The notes beneath the pieces were generated by a model. It saw only the letters and a program-made list of their open reading frames with translations, was not told the origin of the DNA and searched no databases. The position numbers and the translations under genes are program-made. Below, piece by piece: positions 40,183 through 52,559 of a stretch of DNA of 64,000 nucleotides (positions are counted from its first letter, which is position 1; every line of letters starts with the position of its first letter). This DNA comes from Ceratopteris richardii (lineage: Eukaryota; Streptophyta; Polypodiopsida; Polypodiales; Pteridaceae), in NCBI GenBank assembly GCA_020310875.1, contig CM035423.1, forward strand, positions 137,928,520 through 137,992,519. The letters run 5' to 3'.

Positions 40183-42634
40183 TTGGTGTCCGTTTGCAAT
40201 GTTAACATTCCTTTGTATATTGTCACAGAACTGGTGACCAGTTTCCTCGATATGGCCGAGGCAGGAACTAGCTCCCAGGCGGGCACCAGCCCTCAGATTG
40301 TGGATATTGAAAGTCTTCCTATTGAGGAGGAATTGAAGGAGCATCCAGTGGCATTGAGAGCGTTACATGCCATACCAGTGCAGAATCCTCCACAGGGGCA
40401 CACAATGCCAGTCAGCAAAAACTCACATTGGTTCAGTGATGTGGCAGGACCTCTGGGGGAAGGCACTTACCTATGGAAGGTAGAGATAGAGTTCAACGGG
40501 CGCTGGGGCAGGTATCATTTCTTCACCAGGGAATTCGAAAGACTTCAAAATAATGAAGGGCTGAAACCGATATGGAAGAAAGCGGGACTATACGATTACT
40601 TCAAAGCCCAGTTACCAAAGCCCGACTTTCTTAGATGCTCGTATTTGATTAGCACCCTCTCTCCGAGCAAAGAGAAAAAGGGATACAACACCTTTGTCCT
40701 CCCATCTCTCACAAGGGGCAATGAGCTGAAGCAGTTCAAATTGACGAATAATTTGGTAAGAGAAGCCCTCGACATGAAAGGTATGCATATCCCCACCGAA
40801 AAAGAGACAATGGTCCCAGATAACATGAAGAACAGGAATCTGACGAAACTAAAAGACATGGTGGCAATGACACCGACTATTGCCATTCACTTGCGAATGG
40901 TCATGCAGCATTTTGCATTCCCCGCTCAAGAGAGATTCACAATGCCACCCAAGAAGATATGGTTCAGTCTATATTTAGCAGATGCCTTCTTTTGACAATC
41001 AACATGCCTCACTGGATTATTGACCAAATCCACTTGGCTCATCAACGGTGGTATAAGAAGCAAAAGTCAGTACTATATGGATGTTGTGCTCTCACAAGGA
41101 TTGTTTACAGATGTTTGGCATATGATGTGCCAGTTCAAAGGGCACTTATTTGGACTAGGGTGCAAGAATTCCAACGTAGACTATCCACCGCAGGGCCTCC
41201 ATCCAAGAAAATGAGGGGCGCAGTTCAGATGCCCTGTGCACAAGCCCGCGGTGCGACACTGACACCAAAGACAACTCCACGGCTTCCAAGGCGCATGCAA
41301 CCCTTCACTATCAGATTACCAATACATAGCACAGATGGACCGAATCTGGTGTTTCCTCCTATACCAACCGACTTAGAGTTTCCTCACGGCTATACATTAG
41401 AAGATCTAACTGATGAAGAGGTAGCTAGAATAATCAATGCTACAAATTTAGAAGTGGAGGCAGAGCAGGCAAGCGTGTAGCAAACAGTCACAGACCAACC
41501 CCACCTAGTCCAACCAGACGTAGTCGAAGTGCAGAATGATGAAGAAGATGAACAAGAGGACAAACAAGAGGGACTGTCCAACAAAGAAGAGCAAGAATAT
41601 GAGCAGGAAGTTCTAGAGGAACTTGAGGGTGCCCCGGCTTATACGAAGCAATTGAAAAAGTTGTATGATACTATCAACTGAGTTCAAGAATAGCACAAAC
41701 TGTCCTTGGCAGCAGGAAAAGCCCTCATGAATCAAATCCTTGAGGAGGAAGGTGTGGATGAGCAATACTGAGCAACCCTTGACATGATCTCTGACGCATT
41801 GGGGGTACCGGAGACGGTGCATACTGCTCTTGCATATTCACAACGATCGGAACGACGATACGGTAGACGCCCCCCTCGATCAGGAAAACAAATGAATGTA
41901 TTAGTATCAGAACCATAGGGCACCACATCCATAACTACGGGCACAACTCATACTATTCATGACACTGAGGAAGCCCATACAACCAGTGCACCCCCGTCCC
42001 CCCCCTTACCCCCTCTCCCTCCAAATCCACCACCTTCACCTCCCACTACCAGTGTAACCACTACTGTCACAGCCCCAGGGTCCACTTCCCATACTGAAGC
42101 ACAGACCGTTAGTCAACCCACACAACCTACACAACCGATCTCCACCTCTCTTGTTTACACTACTACTGACTCTGTAATTCTAACTGTAGCCACGGAAAAC
42201 CCTGTTCCCCCGATCACACTTTCTGGCAGTTCATATTCACAACTACACACACCACTTTACACCTTCACCACCATCACCGCACCCACAATTCCCATGTTCA
42301 CAATCACTCCCATGACCGCATCCACCTTTGATCTCATGGACATATCACCCACCTCCGCACCCCTCCCTCCCCCCATACGTCCACAATCTCCCATTCCCCC
42401 ACCACCAACTTCACCCTTTTCAAGCACAGCATACACGCTCCCATTCCCTTTTCCCTTTCCTTCTGCATTCAACACCTTTCCCGCATCCACTCCCATTAAT
42501 AATGTAATTAATAATATGTACCAATGTATGTCTCAACTGCAACAACATTACCAGCACCTAGACGCACAGCATACGAGTCTCTTCAGAAGCCATGAACAGC
42601 TCCAAGCAAGATTCATTGAATTAGAGAAGGAGAA
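40183..42634 (+). CDS. Gypsy-B post-pol ORF region (unknown, coiled-coil end)
   Basis: Frames at 40183-40995 (270 residues), 40959-41480 (173) and 42294-42827 are pieces of a region of unknown function. The first begins MAEAGTSSQAGTSPQ in its likely native part (from 40252) and contains HWFSDVAGPLGEGTYLW and YHFFTREFERLQ. The middle is acidic, then Ser/Thr/Pro-rich. The end (MYQCMSQLQQHYQHL, LFRSHEQLQARFIELEKEK) is a probable coiled coil. No env-type signal peptide or membrane anchor is seen. The layout resembles the post-integrase region of Gypsy-A. It is broken, with a few breaks. Confidence 0.6.
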
Positions 42635-42861
42635 GCTTGTAATAGAATTGAACTTGTATGAGCACTCTAAAAGTAATCTAAAAGAACTCCATTGCTTCTC
42701 TCTCTTTGTCTTACCTTGTGTGCACGTGTGTGTGTATGTGTGTGCATGTTTGTGTGCTCCTCACTCACACACTTGTGCCTTCACTTTCTTGAGGTCATCA
42801 TACCATCTTGACATCTTCCCGGATTGACATTAAAGGAGGTGCTACTTATCACTGAGCTATA
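42635..42861 (+). repeat. Gypsy-B 3' LTR part
   Basis: Matches 30271-30497 at about 95%, ends at 42861 and is followed by the gacac duplication. It is much shorter than the 5' LTR. Confidence 0.88.
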
Positions 42862-42866
42862 GACAC

Positions 42867-43424
42867 CTGTTCAGTACATATGCTGCACACATGACAGCCT
42901 CAAGCCAGGAACTATGTGGTAAAGCCTGACTCTTGACCATACACCTCGCCATCTCCATGAGTGACCTGTTCTTTCGTTCAGCAACTCCATTCTGTTGAGG
43001 TGTATACGGCACTATACACTGGTGTTTTATCCCACGTTCAGCCAGAAATGCATTAAAATCAGAAGACATATATTCCCCCCCTCGATCAGAATGGAGGGTG
43101 CCCATTTTACATGCTGACAGGTTTTCAGCCAAAACCAAAAACTGTTTGAAGCACATGAAAACTTTGAACTTTGCCTTCAATGGATATACCCATGCATGCC
43201 TAGAAAAATCATCGATGAAAGTCACGAAGTAAAGATAGTTTCCAAAAGAAGGTGTCTGCATAGGACCACATACATCACTATGTACAAGCGGCAATTTCTG
43301 AGTAGCCCGAACTGAACCATCTTTTGGAAAGGATGAACGCTGCATTTTGCCCAAAATACAGCCTTCACAAACATGTTTTCCAAGTGCCTCAAGTTTGGGC
43401 AAAGAGAACACCATTTCAGATTTC
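42867..43424 (-). pseudogene. Copia-C2 integrase
   Basis: A minus-strand frame with the end of the zinc finger (CEGCILGKMQRSSFP), the core VHSDVCGPMQTPSFGNYLYF, LHSDRGGEYMSSDF and TPQQNGVAERKNR, then SLMEMARCMVK. The D, D and E positions are visible. The remainder of integrase lies beyond Gypsy-B at 29781 and below. Confidence 0.88.
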
Positions 43425-44969
43425 TATAGCCATAGCAAACTAGCAAAATTTAGATGACCAAAGCGTGCATGCCAAAGCTTTGCATCTGACATAGCTTGAG
43501 AATCATTTACTGCACATGCCAAATCATTTACAGATCTTTCATAGTCTATGAGCTTATACAGCCCAGGCCATAAAATGCTAGAAGCAATAATCACATCGCC
43601 ATTTGACAGATCATGAATTGTACACCTGTCATCAACAAATTTCACAACCAAGCCAATCTTGGCTAATGCAGAAACTGATAACAGATTCTTCTTGATACCT
43701 GGCACAAATAAAGCATTTGACAAAGTGAAAGAACTACCATCAACAGTAGTCAAAATGATCTTACCAACTCCCATAACAGGATACGAGGAGTTGTTGGTGC
43801 ATGTAACAGTATTCCCTGTAGGGGCAGGCTCGAGTGAAGAGAAGAAACTACGCTGCGAGGTAATATGTTTAGTCGCCCCAGTGTCAAAATACGAAACATC
43901 TGAGTCTACTGCAAATATGCACTGTTCATGAGAAGATGGGTCAAAATTGCAGACAGTAGTAAACGCCCATTCTTCTTCCTGCACAAGATTAGCAGGCTCT
44001 GTTTTTGGTGTAGAGGCCTCTGCAACAACCATTCCAACCTCTTTCTTCTTTGCCTCTTTAGCAGCTAGTTTTGGACAGTTCTTTATGATATGATCATTCC
44101 CTTTACAGTACTTACAAAACAATTTCTGCTTTTATGATTTTTTCTCATCTTTGTCTTGGTTCTTCGAATGTGCATCATTTGTAGATTTTCTGCTTACTAG
44201 TAGAAGAGCTCCATTTTCCTTTGCCCTTCTGACTAGCCAGGAAAGCTTGATCTACAACTCGCATAATGGACCTATTGTGCCTAGATTGATCTTCCTGCAA
44301 TAGAACAGAGACCAACTCCTCAAATGATAAGGCATTTGGATTGCCTTTCATCATCAACCGAAGAGTAGAAGCAAAACTCTGATATGAATCTAGAAGACCA
44401 TTCAGAATGGTCTGCACAAGTGAGCTATCTGGTATAACCTCATCAGCAGAAATCAACAGTTCCTTCAGATCTTTGATCTTCGTTAGGAAACTGTCCATAG
44501 AATCACCTTCATTCATGTGCTCACTCTCCAACTATTTTTGGAGGTAAGCAACACGAGCCTCATTCCTAGCTTGGTACAATGTGGCAAGTGTACCCCAAGC
44601 ATCCTTAGCTGTTCTGCAAAGAGCGAATGTGAGGAATAATGGCATGTTTGACAGACAAAGCTATCAATGCATGTGCCTAGGCATCTCTACCATCCCAACG
44701 AATCTACTTTATAGTAGGTGCAGCAGAAACCGCAGCACGAACAAGAATATGCAGAATACCATCATCTTCGACACCTTCTACCTCAGCTTCTATACCTGCA
44801 GTTGTAACAGTTGCATGTGTGATAGGATATTTTTCAACACCCTACACAATGTTCCATAGTCCTTTTGCAACCAATACATGTCGCATCATATAAGCCCATA
44901 CCGGGTAGTTGGTACCATCCAAGTTATCCTCAACAGCCAACATATGGAATACATCACTGCTTTCAGTCA
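43425..44969 (-). pseudogene. Copia-C2 gag and protease
   Basis: Gag begins near 44969 (MTESSDVFHMLAVEDNLDG block) and continues through 44531-44175 (MNEGDSMDSFLTKIKDLKELL, QTILNGLLDSYQSF). A CCHC knuckle CKYCKGNDHIIKNC follows near 44115, and the aspartic protease SYFDTGATKHITSQRSFF near 43880. The integrase zinc-finger histidines are near 43470 (LWHARFGHLNF). It is broken, with several breaks. Confidence 0.85.
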
Positions 44970-45110
44970 TGGCCGGTGACTAAAATACCTTGATGCAGAA
45001 AATTGATTGTATCTCAAAAAGTTGAATAGAACTGCCTAGACAAATTCCGCTAGACTTGTAGCAGACTTCGAGACGCTTATACTGGCGAACAGAAACTGGT
45101 ATATACCTAT

Positions 45111-45550
45111 TGTATAATTACATGGGTCTACGGGGTAGAACCCTTGGGTTTCTAGGTGTGAAACCCTTGGGATTTATGGTTTATTTACCCCTTTTAGATG
45201 GGTCTTGAACCTTAGGGCTAATTCTCTAAGGTTGAGTACCTTAGGCTTAATTGGAAGCTTCTCCTAGCCACTTGGTTTGTACGTGAGAGCTTGGAGAGTC
45301 TTCTTTTAGAAGCCATGTGATTTCATGTGATTTCTTAAGCTTGGAAACCATGTGAATACCTTAGGGACCCATGTGATGGAAGGTACAGATGTCCTCTTGA
45401 GAGGGACTTATCCCCTTGGACTTGGAGCTATATATTGGAGGGGTTGGTTGGGTGGAAAGACATCTCTCTTCCTAGTGTGTTGCCTTGCTAGTTAGTTCTC
45501 TTAGACTTCTTAGTTCAGTTGTGTGGAGGCTATGGAGTCATTCCACAACA
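45111..45550 (+). mobile_element. Solo-LTR-like insertion in the Copia-C2 leader
   Basis: A 440-bp TG...CA block absent from the matching leader of Copia-E. It is flanked by the repeated word atacct (45103-45108 and 45551-45556), with two extra bases at the left. It holds a TATA-like gctatatattgg near 45428. It looks like a single LTR left by recombination; no second copy is in the window to name a family, and orientation is a guess. Confidence 0.6.
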
Positions 45551-45759
45551 ATACCTTTGGCATGAAAAGATGAAATAGCCTGCACAAGCGTTACGATAGT
45601 GCGTTCGGAGGCCGAAAGGAGCTCAGATCACGATTTTTGCACCACATAGTGAAGCTGTTTGGATCTCAAAAACATGTTGAGTATGCTCACCAAAATTCGT
45701 GCGATTCTGAGACTGCAAACGGAGGAGTGTCGACGGCACCCTAGATGAAGCGACGACCT

Positions 45760-45771
45760 GCTCTGATACCA
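45760..45771 (-). other. Copia-C2 primer-binding site
   Basis: The minus strand reads TGGTATCAGAGC exactly, the initiator-Met-tRNA type, two bases from the LTR at 45774. Confidence 0.92.
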
Positions 45772-45773
45772 AT

Positions 45774-46001
45774 TGTTGGTTAGACGTCTGCGGAAGCACG
45801 TGAACAGTACAAGGAAGAAGAAGAAGCTCAGAGCACAACACACAATACTGAATGTATTACTAGTGAATGTACAAAGATAAGTATCCCTTTTAGGGCAATA
45901 GGCGTATATACAAGCCAGGGGAAAAAACCTCCTAAAGAGGGAAAAAAGTGCCTCGACGGTTCTAGAGTGTTCACACATATCAGTACCTAAATATATCAAC
46001 A
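45774..46001 (-). repeat. Copia-C2 5' LTR
   Basis: 228 bp, TGTTGGTTAG...ATCAACA in plus orientation. It is closely related to the LTRs of Copia-E at 52327-52559 and 55727-55954. Confidence 0.9.
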
Positions 46002-46689
46002 AACTTTAGTGGAGGCTTGAATGCATGGGTGCACAAGAGCAATCCATTTAGCTAAAGTGAGAAACGACACAAAGATTGACTATCTACTTAGGTACTTGGA
46101 AGTACTTGGTTTTACTTAGGTGTACTTTCTATCTTAAAGTGTAACCTATACGGAGTAATTTTGTCTTAATCATGAAAGCAATAGCATTTGTAATCTTCTT
46201 ATCTTAATCAAAGCATAGAGAAATTTTTGGAAGCAATGTGATTACTTCCTCTCTAGTTTTCTCCTACAAACATTCAAGCCCCTTTACAAGGAATTCTCCC
46301 AATAAATTTGGCATGCTTGGTGGGACAATGCATCTTGTGCATAGGGGAAGAAGCCAATCAAATTTTTTAATTTAAGAAGAAGGAAGTGTACAAGGTGTCG
46401 ACACAATAGTTTGGAGATGTAACTCTTTTTCTCTTTAGCACTGATCTTAAACTCACAAAAGAATATGCATAGCTCATGTCTCAAAATTTAGGCAACAAAA
46501 TCTCTTTCAAAACCACAAGAAAGAGAGTTTCTCGTAGGTCAGATAGTCCTACTTCCTCATCATAAATAGTAGGGAACATAGCATCCCAAAGAGAGTTACA
46601 AACTTTACTCTCCTAGTTAAACATTAAATTCCCCTCCTTTAGACACAGCTCATGAAGATCCTGATAAGCATGTTAGGAGTCTTTTAACT
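46002..46689. other. Unassigned flank between Copia-C2 and Gypsy-E
   Basis: AT-rich. It may hold the 5' part of Gypsy-E, but no LTR partner or domain is visible. Confidence 0.3.
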
Positions 46690-48800
46690 TTTTGCAAAAC
46701 AATTCGATTAATAGGAAGGAAATATACATTCATTATACTCTTCCAAGCAACATTAGAAGGGTTGGCAAATAAGTGATTTAGGCAAATCCCCAGAAACCAT
46801 TTTGAAACCTAGGATCTAATGAGAGATGCATTTAAAAAGCAATTTCAATAGGGAAATACATTTGAAAATATTATTGAAGAATTGGAGAGTCTAAGATTGA
46901 GTCTTGGAGAGACATTCTCCAAATTGGTCATTAGGAACAAAGCACTTATGGCCAAATTATTGGATCCTCCACATGACTTTTTTGCCAAAAAGTGTCTTGT
47001 TAAGCCACTGGCAATATCTATCGAATGCAAGTTAAAGGAGTGAGGGCTTCCTACAACAACAATCGATGAATTCATTATGAAAATAACAAGGTTGGAGTAA
47101 ATTAGGCAACAATATGGAGTTGAGTCTTGTGTCCTTCCATATTTCATGGAACCTAAGGACCAAGTAGCTCAATTAAGGAAGGAACTGGAGAACCTAAGAA
47201 TGAATAAACCCCAAAAGGAAGAAAATAGTGTGATGGCACAATTATGGCACAAAATTGAATCTTTAAAGCTTCAAAAAGAAGAGTCAACCCAAAAAAAAGG
47301 GATGGCACAACTCTGTCAGGGGATGCAAGGGCTTTGTTCAAGAAGTGGATTCAAAAGTGGAATTTGGTGTACAATGTGTAGCAAGCAAGGGCATGTGGTA
47401 AGTGAGTGTCCTTTCTCAAATATTAACTTGTCAGTTATGCAAGAAGCTTGGCCATGAAGCCCATGGATGTTACTCAAGAGGGGCTTGAAGAAAAGCATAT
47501 TGGGGACAAGGAGGAGCCCAAACAAGGATTTAGCGACCACCAAATTTAATTATTGCAGCTCTAGTTCAAGGTAATCCTCAAAACACGTCGTCGAGGCAGT
47601 TTTGGAAATGGGCCAAGGAAGCTAATTATTTGTTTTGGCTACAAAGAATGGGCATTACTAGAGCAAATGAACTCTACTAGAGGGTTCCACTCTGTGATGA
47701 AATTGCCTAGAGGCTAGAGATCATTGCACCATATGTGGCTTCCACATCCAGACCACATATCTAGATGATCTTTATGGACAACTAAAATAATGCATATGAG
47801 ATCAGCATGCCATCACAAGCCATTAAATAGTTCATTTGGAAGAGATTGAATCCATGGTAATGCAAAAAAGGAGCAACAAAAGACTCCCTCATGAAGAATC
47901 TATTCAAGAGTCCATGGCACAAGGAGTGAATAAGGATAAGGAAACAATTAAAAGAGGAAAGTATATTCCCATAGAGAGTGAAGATGCCCAATCAAGAGGG
48001 GATCTTATGAACATAAGTTCATACTTCCATTTTGAGGATGCACTTTCATGTGGATGCATGATTCAGATATGTTGAAGTAGATGCAGATGGAGACAGGTCC
48101 CAACCATGCAAGAATAGGCATTCCATTTCATTGATAGATCCAAAAGAAATTGAGCCCTATTCTTAGGGGTTGAATGGCATTTTTGAGGATGGGGACTTGC
48201 TGAGATGGATGGGTGCCAAGTCTCCACCTTGTTATACTACAACCTATAGTAAATCTTCACCTGAGGAGAAGGAAGGCTCCATTGTGGAAGTTTTAGGGCT
48301 ACAAGATCCCATGCACAACAAGCGAAGAAGAAAGAAGAGCCTTGTGCAAGAGGGTTGAAGCTATAGAAGGACAAGGAGATGGTATGGTTGCTCATGGAAG
48401 AGAATCCTCTAGGTTGGCTGTAAAACAAAACGTGGGATGCAAGGAATGAAGAACCTTATGTTGTTTCCAAGAAAATAGTCAAATGTAAAGATCATAGTCA
48501 TGAAGATAGTAAGGATAAATCCAAGCCGTTAGACTTGGAAGTGAATTGTGGAGAGATAGGAGAGGTGAAAAAGGTCCTAACAACATCTTGGGCATGATGA
48601 AAATTGATTTCCTTACAAAAGATAATCACTTTTGTCCAAGATAGACATAGAGCAAAGTTCAAGTTTGCTCTGATTTGGGAAAGACCATACAAAGCATCTA
48701 CACTTCTAAGCCAAGGAGTAGTTCGGATTGCAAATCTACAACATGACCCACTGCCACTTGTGAACGTTTTCTAGACACAAGCCTTATAGATTTTAGATGG
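46690..48800 (+). mobile_element. Gypsy-E: broken Gypsy fragment (gag and integrase C-terminus)
   Basis: Near 46720-46850 the plus strand reads a gag block (FQATLEGLANK..FRQIPRN, MRDAFKKQF). The 47146-47457 frame adds a coiled coil (QVAQLRKELENLR) and a CCHC knuckle CTMCSKQGHVVSEC; a second, CQLCKKLGHEAHGC, is near 47430. Near 48655-48770 comes an integrase C-terminal block (KFKFALIWERPYKASTLL). Reverse transcriptase is not recognised between them. It is heavily broken, with well over ten breaks. LTRs are not identified. Confidence 0.7.
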
Positions 48801-49600
48801 TTACTTCTATTGTCACCAATTTTTATATGCCATATTTTGACCCACATTATCATTTTGTTATTGTATAAGTTGAAGACTCTTTTTGTCTATGTTCACTAAA
48901 TAAATCCTCAATGATCCCCCTTCTTTCGATCCTTGATTGTAGACAGAACTCTTTTTTCTGCTAACTTCATCCCCCAACCTTGTTTCTTGTTTGCTTTGGG
49001 ATGCAACAACCTTTGGTGGGCATATGTACAACCACCGAAGTGTCGCTTTGCACAGAATCACAACTCGAATAAAAGTAGAATTCAGAGTGAATTTTTCTCA
49101 ACAATTGTCAATGCTCCAATGTTGGGTAGGTTTGGCATCCAAAGGATTTTGGTATCCTCCAATGAACCCAATGGACAGATGATTTCAGAGTCTTATGGTC
49201 TTTCTCAATGGTTGAAGCTACGACATTTTGGTGGTCAAGAATCCCAATGTTCCAATGCAGTTCCAACTTCCATTTAGGCCCATTTCCCTTTTGATCTTTG
49301 GTGGTCCCCACATGATCTTACTATGCCTGGCGACATCCATCATCTTAACTACATCCCGTCCTTCATGACACTAACAATCCTTTTCCCATCTATACCACCT
49401 TCTTAATTGGATGTGCCGATCTCGATAGATATTCCCACATATCACCCATGCAAAAACTCAGCTCCTACAACATCAACTTGGATAATGATGGTACAACATG
49501 GAGGTTAAAAGGTGAAAAAGTCTTGAAGGTGCTCAATCGATCAAAATATTCACCTCTTTATAAGAAGCAATGCGAGTGATTGTGCACCATCAATTCATCT
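48801..49600. other. Unassigned stretch after Gypsy-E
   Basis: Probably the 3' part of Gypsy-E and unidentified flank. Frames at 48933-49277 and on the minus strand at 48858-49061 have no recognisable domain. Confidence 0.3.
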
Positions 49601-50806
49601 ATCCATTGATTAGCCAACCATCGTTTTGGGATATAGATTGATCTATCCATCAGAGATCATTAGATCATCAAAGGAAGATGAAGATACATAAAGGAAGCTA
49701 TAGAGAGTGAAGGGCATTAGATTGCAAGATACCTATGTGAACCTTCATAGAAAGGTCATGTCTATGTGAGGAGATGGTGTGTAGATTCAAAAGATGAGGT
49801 GGTGCTCCAAGAAACCTATTCTACACCTGCCAATCTAGCTTCAGGGAAGCCTCATAGAATTCATTAGCTTCACAATGGTTTATATAGAACCACAAAGTTC
49901 TTTGGAGCATCACTCTTAAATGTTTACATCAAAACAGATAACTTCTATATGCAAGATATGTGAAGAACCTTGTATTTTGAGAATGGAAGGCCTCAATGTT
50001 ATGCTCAGAGCTCACAACCTGGTATGAAATGACCAGAGAGATTTTGCACACATCTAATTCAAGTGTATAGATAACTAAAGCAAGTTATTTCATGAATTTA
50101 TCTACACCATACAAGGAGAAATAAATTTAGAAATTTAGGGGGGCCACACCAACTTTTTAGGATCTAGAAGATGTGCAAACTCAGTCAACTTCTTTACTTC
50201 CTATCTCAAGCTCTATTGAATAAAACTTAATGAAACTTAATACATGAATAGTAGACACCTTAATATAACTAGCACAACTTGAGATATAGCCATTGGATCA
50301 GTACACATAGAGAAATCAATTCCATAAGTTCACTATCTTGATGAAGATGTTGTAGTAGATAGTAGACAGAGATGTACTTAATGAAATCTATCAAAATATG
50401 AATGCTATCACACATATGATATACAGGGAGTGTAGTGGACTACACGTAGATGAGGTGAGCTCAATGAATGCTCACTAAAGTAGTTCAAATCCTCTATGAA
50501 GTACTCTTTCATCTCACGACTAAAATCTTGTGTACTCATACATATTGCTTGAGTTTGAATTTGAATTTTCACTCACCTAAAAGTGATCCTACATTTGGGG
50601 AGTGATTGGAAGTAGTTTCAAACCACTAAATTTGTTGGATGATCTTCATAATATTATGATATTTCCCACTCACTTTTGGCTTTTAAATTTATTCAAGGTA
50701 AATACAATGAGTGCTTAACAAGCATGAGGTTCTATGTGGGTAAGACATATAGGTGTGTAGTCCTAAGATCTTAGCAAAGCTCTTAGGCTTGCTAATTGCA
50801 CCAACA
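49601..50806 (-). repeat. Copia-D 3' LTR (right edge certain, left edge unknown)
   Basis: The right edge is set by the CCAACA end at 50806 beside a polypurine tract (minus strand TTGAGGGGGAG). The other LTR of this element is not in the window, so the left edge cannot be found by comparison. An LTR length near 1 kb is assumed from Copia-A. Confidence 0.45.
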
Positions 50807-52326
50807 ACTCCCCCTCAAGCTTAAGGTGCTTGAGTCTTTGATCCTTCAAGATTTCCTACAATCCAATCATTGATTTGAATATGTTTAATTTGCTTCCATC
50901 CAAGGCCTTTGTCATCATATCTGCACATTGTTGATGAGTTGATACATATGAGAGTTGAATCTCTTTGCTCATAATCTTCTCGTTGACATAATGATGATGA
51001 ACTTCTATATGTTTAGTCCTAACATGATAGAGTGGGTTAGCAACAAGATGTAATAAGCTTATATTATGTCCAAATATATGTGGAGTTCAAGTATTGAACC
51101 CTAAATCAGAATATAGGGTTCTAATCCACATAGATTCTTGTGTAGCATTTGCAAGTCCTCTATACTCAACTTTGGTTGATGAAAGAGCAATTGTGGGTTG
51201 CTTCTTCGAAGACCATGAGATTAATTTTGTACCTGCAAAAGTAAGGTATCTAGAGGTGCTTCTCCTATCATCTTTAGAGTCTCCCCAATCTACATCAAAG
51301 AAGAGATTAACATCTATATGAGATGTACATGGATAGTATAATCCTTCATTGATTGTGCCCTTCAAATACTTTAGGATTCTGTTGAATTCTTCCATGTGAG
51401 GCTTCCTTGGAGTGTGCATGAACTGACTCAACATGCTTACTCCATAACAAATATCTACAATTAACTCAACACGCTTACTCAACATCTTCAATTAGCTCAC
51501 CTTCTTGAGCACTTAACTTCAAATTTACCACCATGGGAGTGCTTGCAACCTTTCTATTATCCATCTTGAATTTAGAGAGCATATCTCCAATGTATTTCCT
51601 TTGTGTGAGGAACATTTCTTTCTCTGTATATACCACCTCCAAACCTAAGAAGTATGTGAGCAAACCAAGATCACTAATCTTGCTCCTCCTTCATTTGAGC
51701 TTTAATCTTTCTGATTCCTTCTGCATCATTTCTTGTAATGATTATATCATCAATATATACACATAGATATATGACTTCTAAATGATTCCTCTTAATGAAG
51801 AGGGAAGGATCTGCCTTTCTTGCATTGGAACCTTTATCTTGCAAGTAAGCAACAAGTGTATGATTCCAAGCTCTAGGAGCTTGCTTCAAACCATACAAAG
51901 CTTTCCTCAACCTGCACAAATGTTCAAGGAATGATTGATCTTTAAAACCAAGAGTTTGAGCCGTATATACCTCCTTTGATATCCAACCATTTAATAAAGC
52001 ATTTTTAACATCCATTTGATATATCTTCCAATTCTTGGAAGATGCAACACTCATGAGTAGCCTAAAAGTGGGCATTTTGGTAACAAGTGAAAATGTTTCT
52101 TCATAATCAATACCTTGAGTTTATGCAAACCCTTTGATACAAAGCTTGATTTGTACTTGTTAATTGAACCATCAAATTCTTCTTTACCTTATATATCCAT
52201 CTAGAACCAATCACTTTCATAGATGGAGTCTTGGGTACCAAATCCTAGGTCTGATTCTCTTGTAAAACTTATATTTCTTCTTCCATGGAACTTCTCCATT
52301 TTGTCTTCTTCTTGGCTTCTTCATAG

Positions 52327-52559
52327 TGTTGATATATTTAGGTAGTGATGTGTGTGAACACACTAGGACCACCAGGGCATGTTCTTGCCTCTTTAGGAGG
52401 TTTTTTTTCCCTTGGCTTGTATATATGCCTATTACCCTAATGAGCTACTTATCTTTGTACATTCTCTTGGTAATACATTCAGTATTGTGTGGTGTGTTCC
52501 AAGCTTCTTTCTTCTTCCTTGTGTTGTTCGCGTGCTTCCAAGGACCTCGAACTCCAACA
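52327..52559 (+). repeat. Copia-E 5' LTR
   Basis: 233 bp, TGTTGATATATTTAGG...CCAACA. Similar to 55727-55954 and to the Copia-C2 LTR in reverse orientation. Confidence 0.93.

Larger units (their letters stand above)
29782..42861 (+). mobile_element. Gypsy-B: large Ty3/Gypsy LTR retrotransposon with extra domains
   Basis: 13.1 kb, inserted in Copia-C2 with a perfect 5-bp target duplication gacac (29777-29781 and 42862-42866). It has a 5' LTR, a TGGCACCATTGCCGG primer site as in Tat/Athila-type Gypsy, a palindrome-rich leader, gag, protease, reverse transcriptase, RNase H and integrase. After these come a second protease domain, a WVPK-repeat ORF and a long post-pol ORF region. The 3' LTR is represented by 42635-42861. 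It differs from the matching part of the 5' LTR at about 5% by eye, so it is of middle age. Reading frames are long; I count about half a dozen breaks. Confidence 0.93.
28853..46001 (-). mobile_element. Copia-C2: second copy of the same Copia family, split by Gypsy-B
   Basis: The element parts lie at 28853-29781 and 42867-46001 around Gypsy-B. From right to left: 5' LTR (45774-46001), primer site, leader, gag, protease, integrase, then part of reverse transcriptase ending at 28853. 28853-29781 is a close duplicate of 27661-28591 in Copia-C1. The family matches Copia-E (similar 230-bp LTR starting TGTTGATATATTTAGG). It is a broken fossil with roughly ten breaks. Confidence 0.85.
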
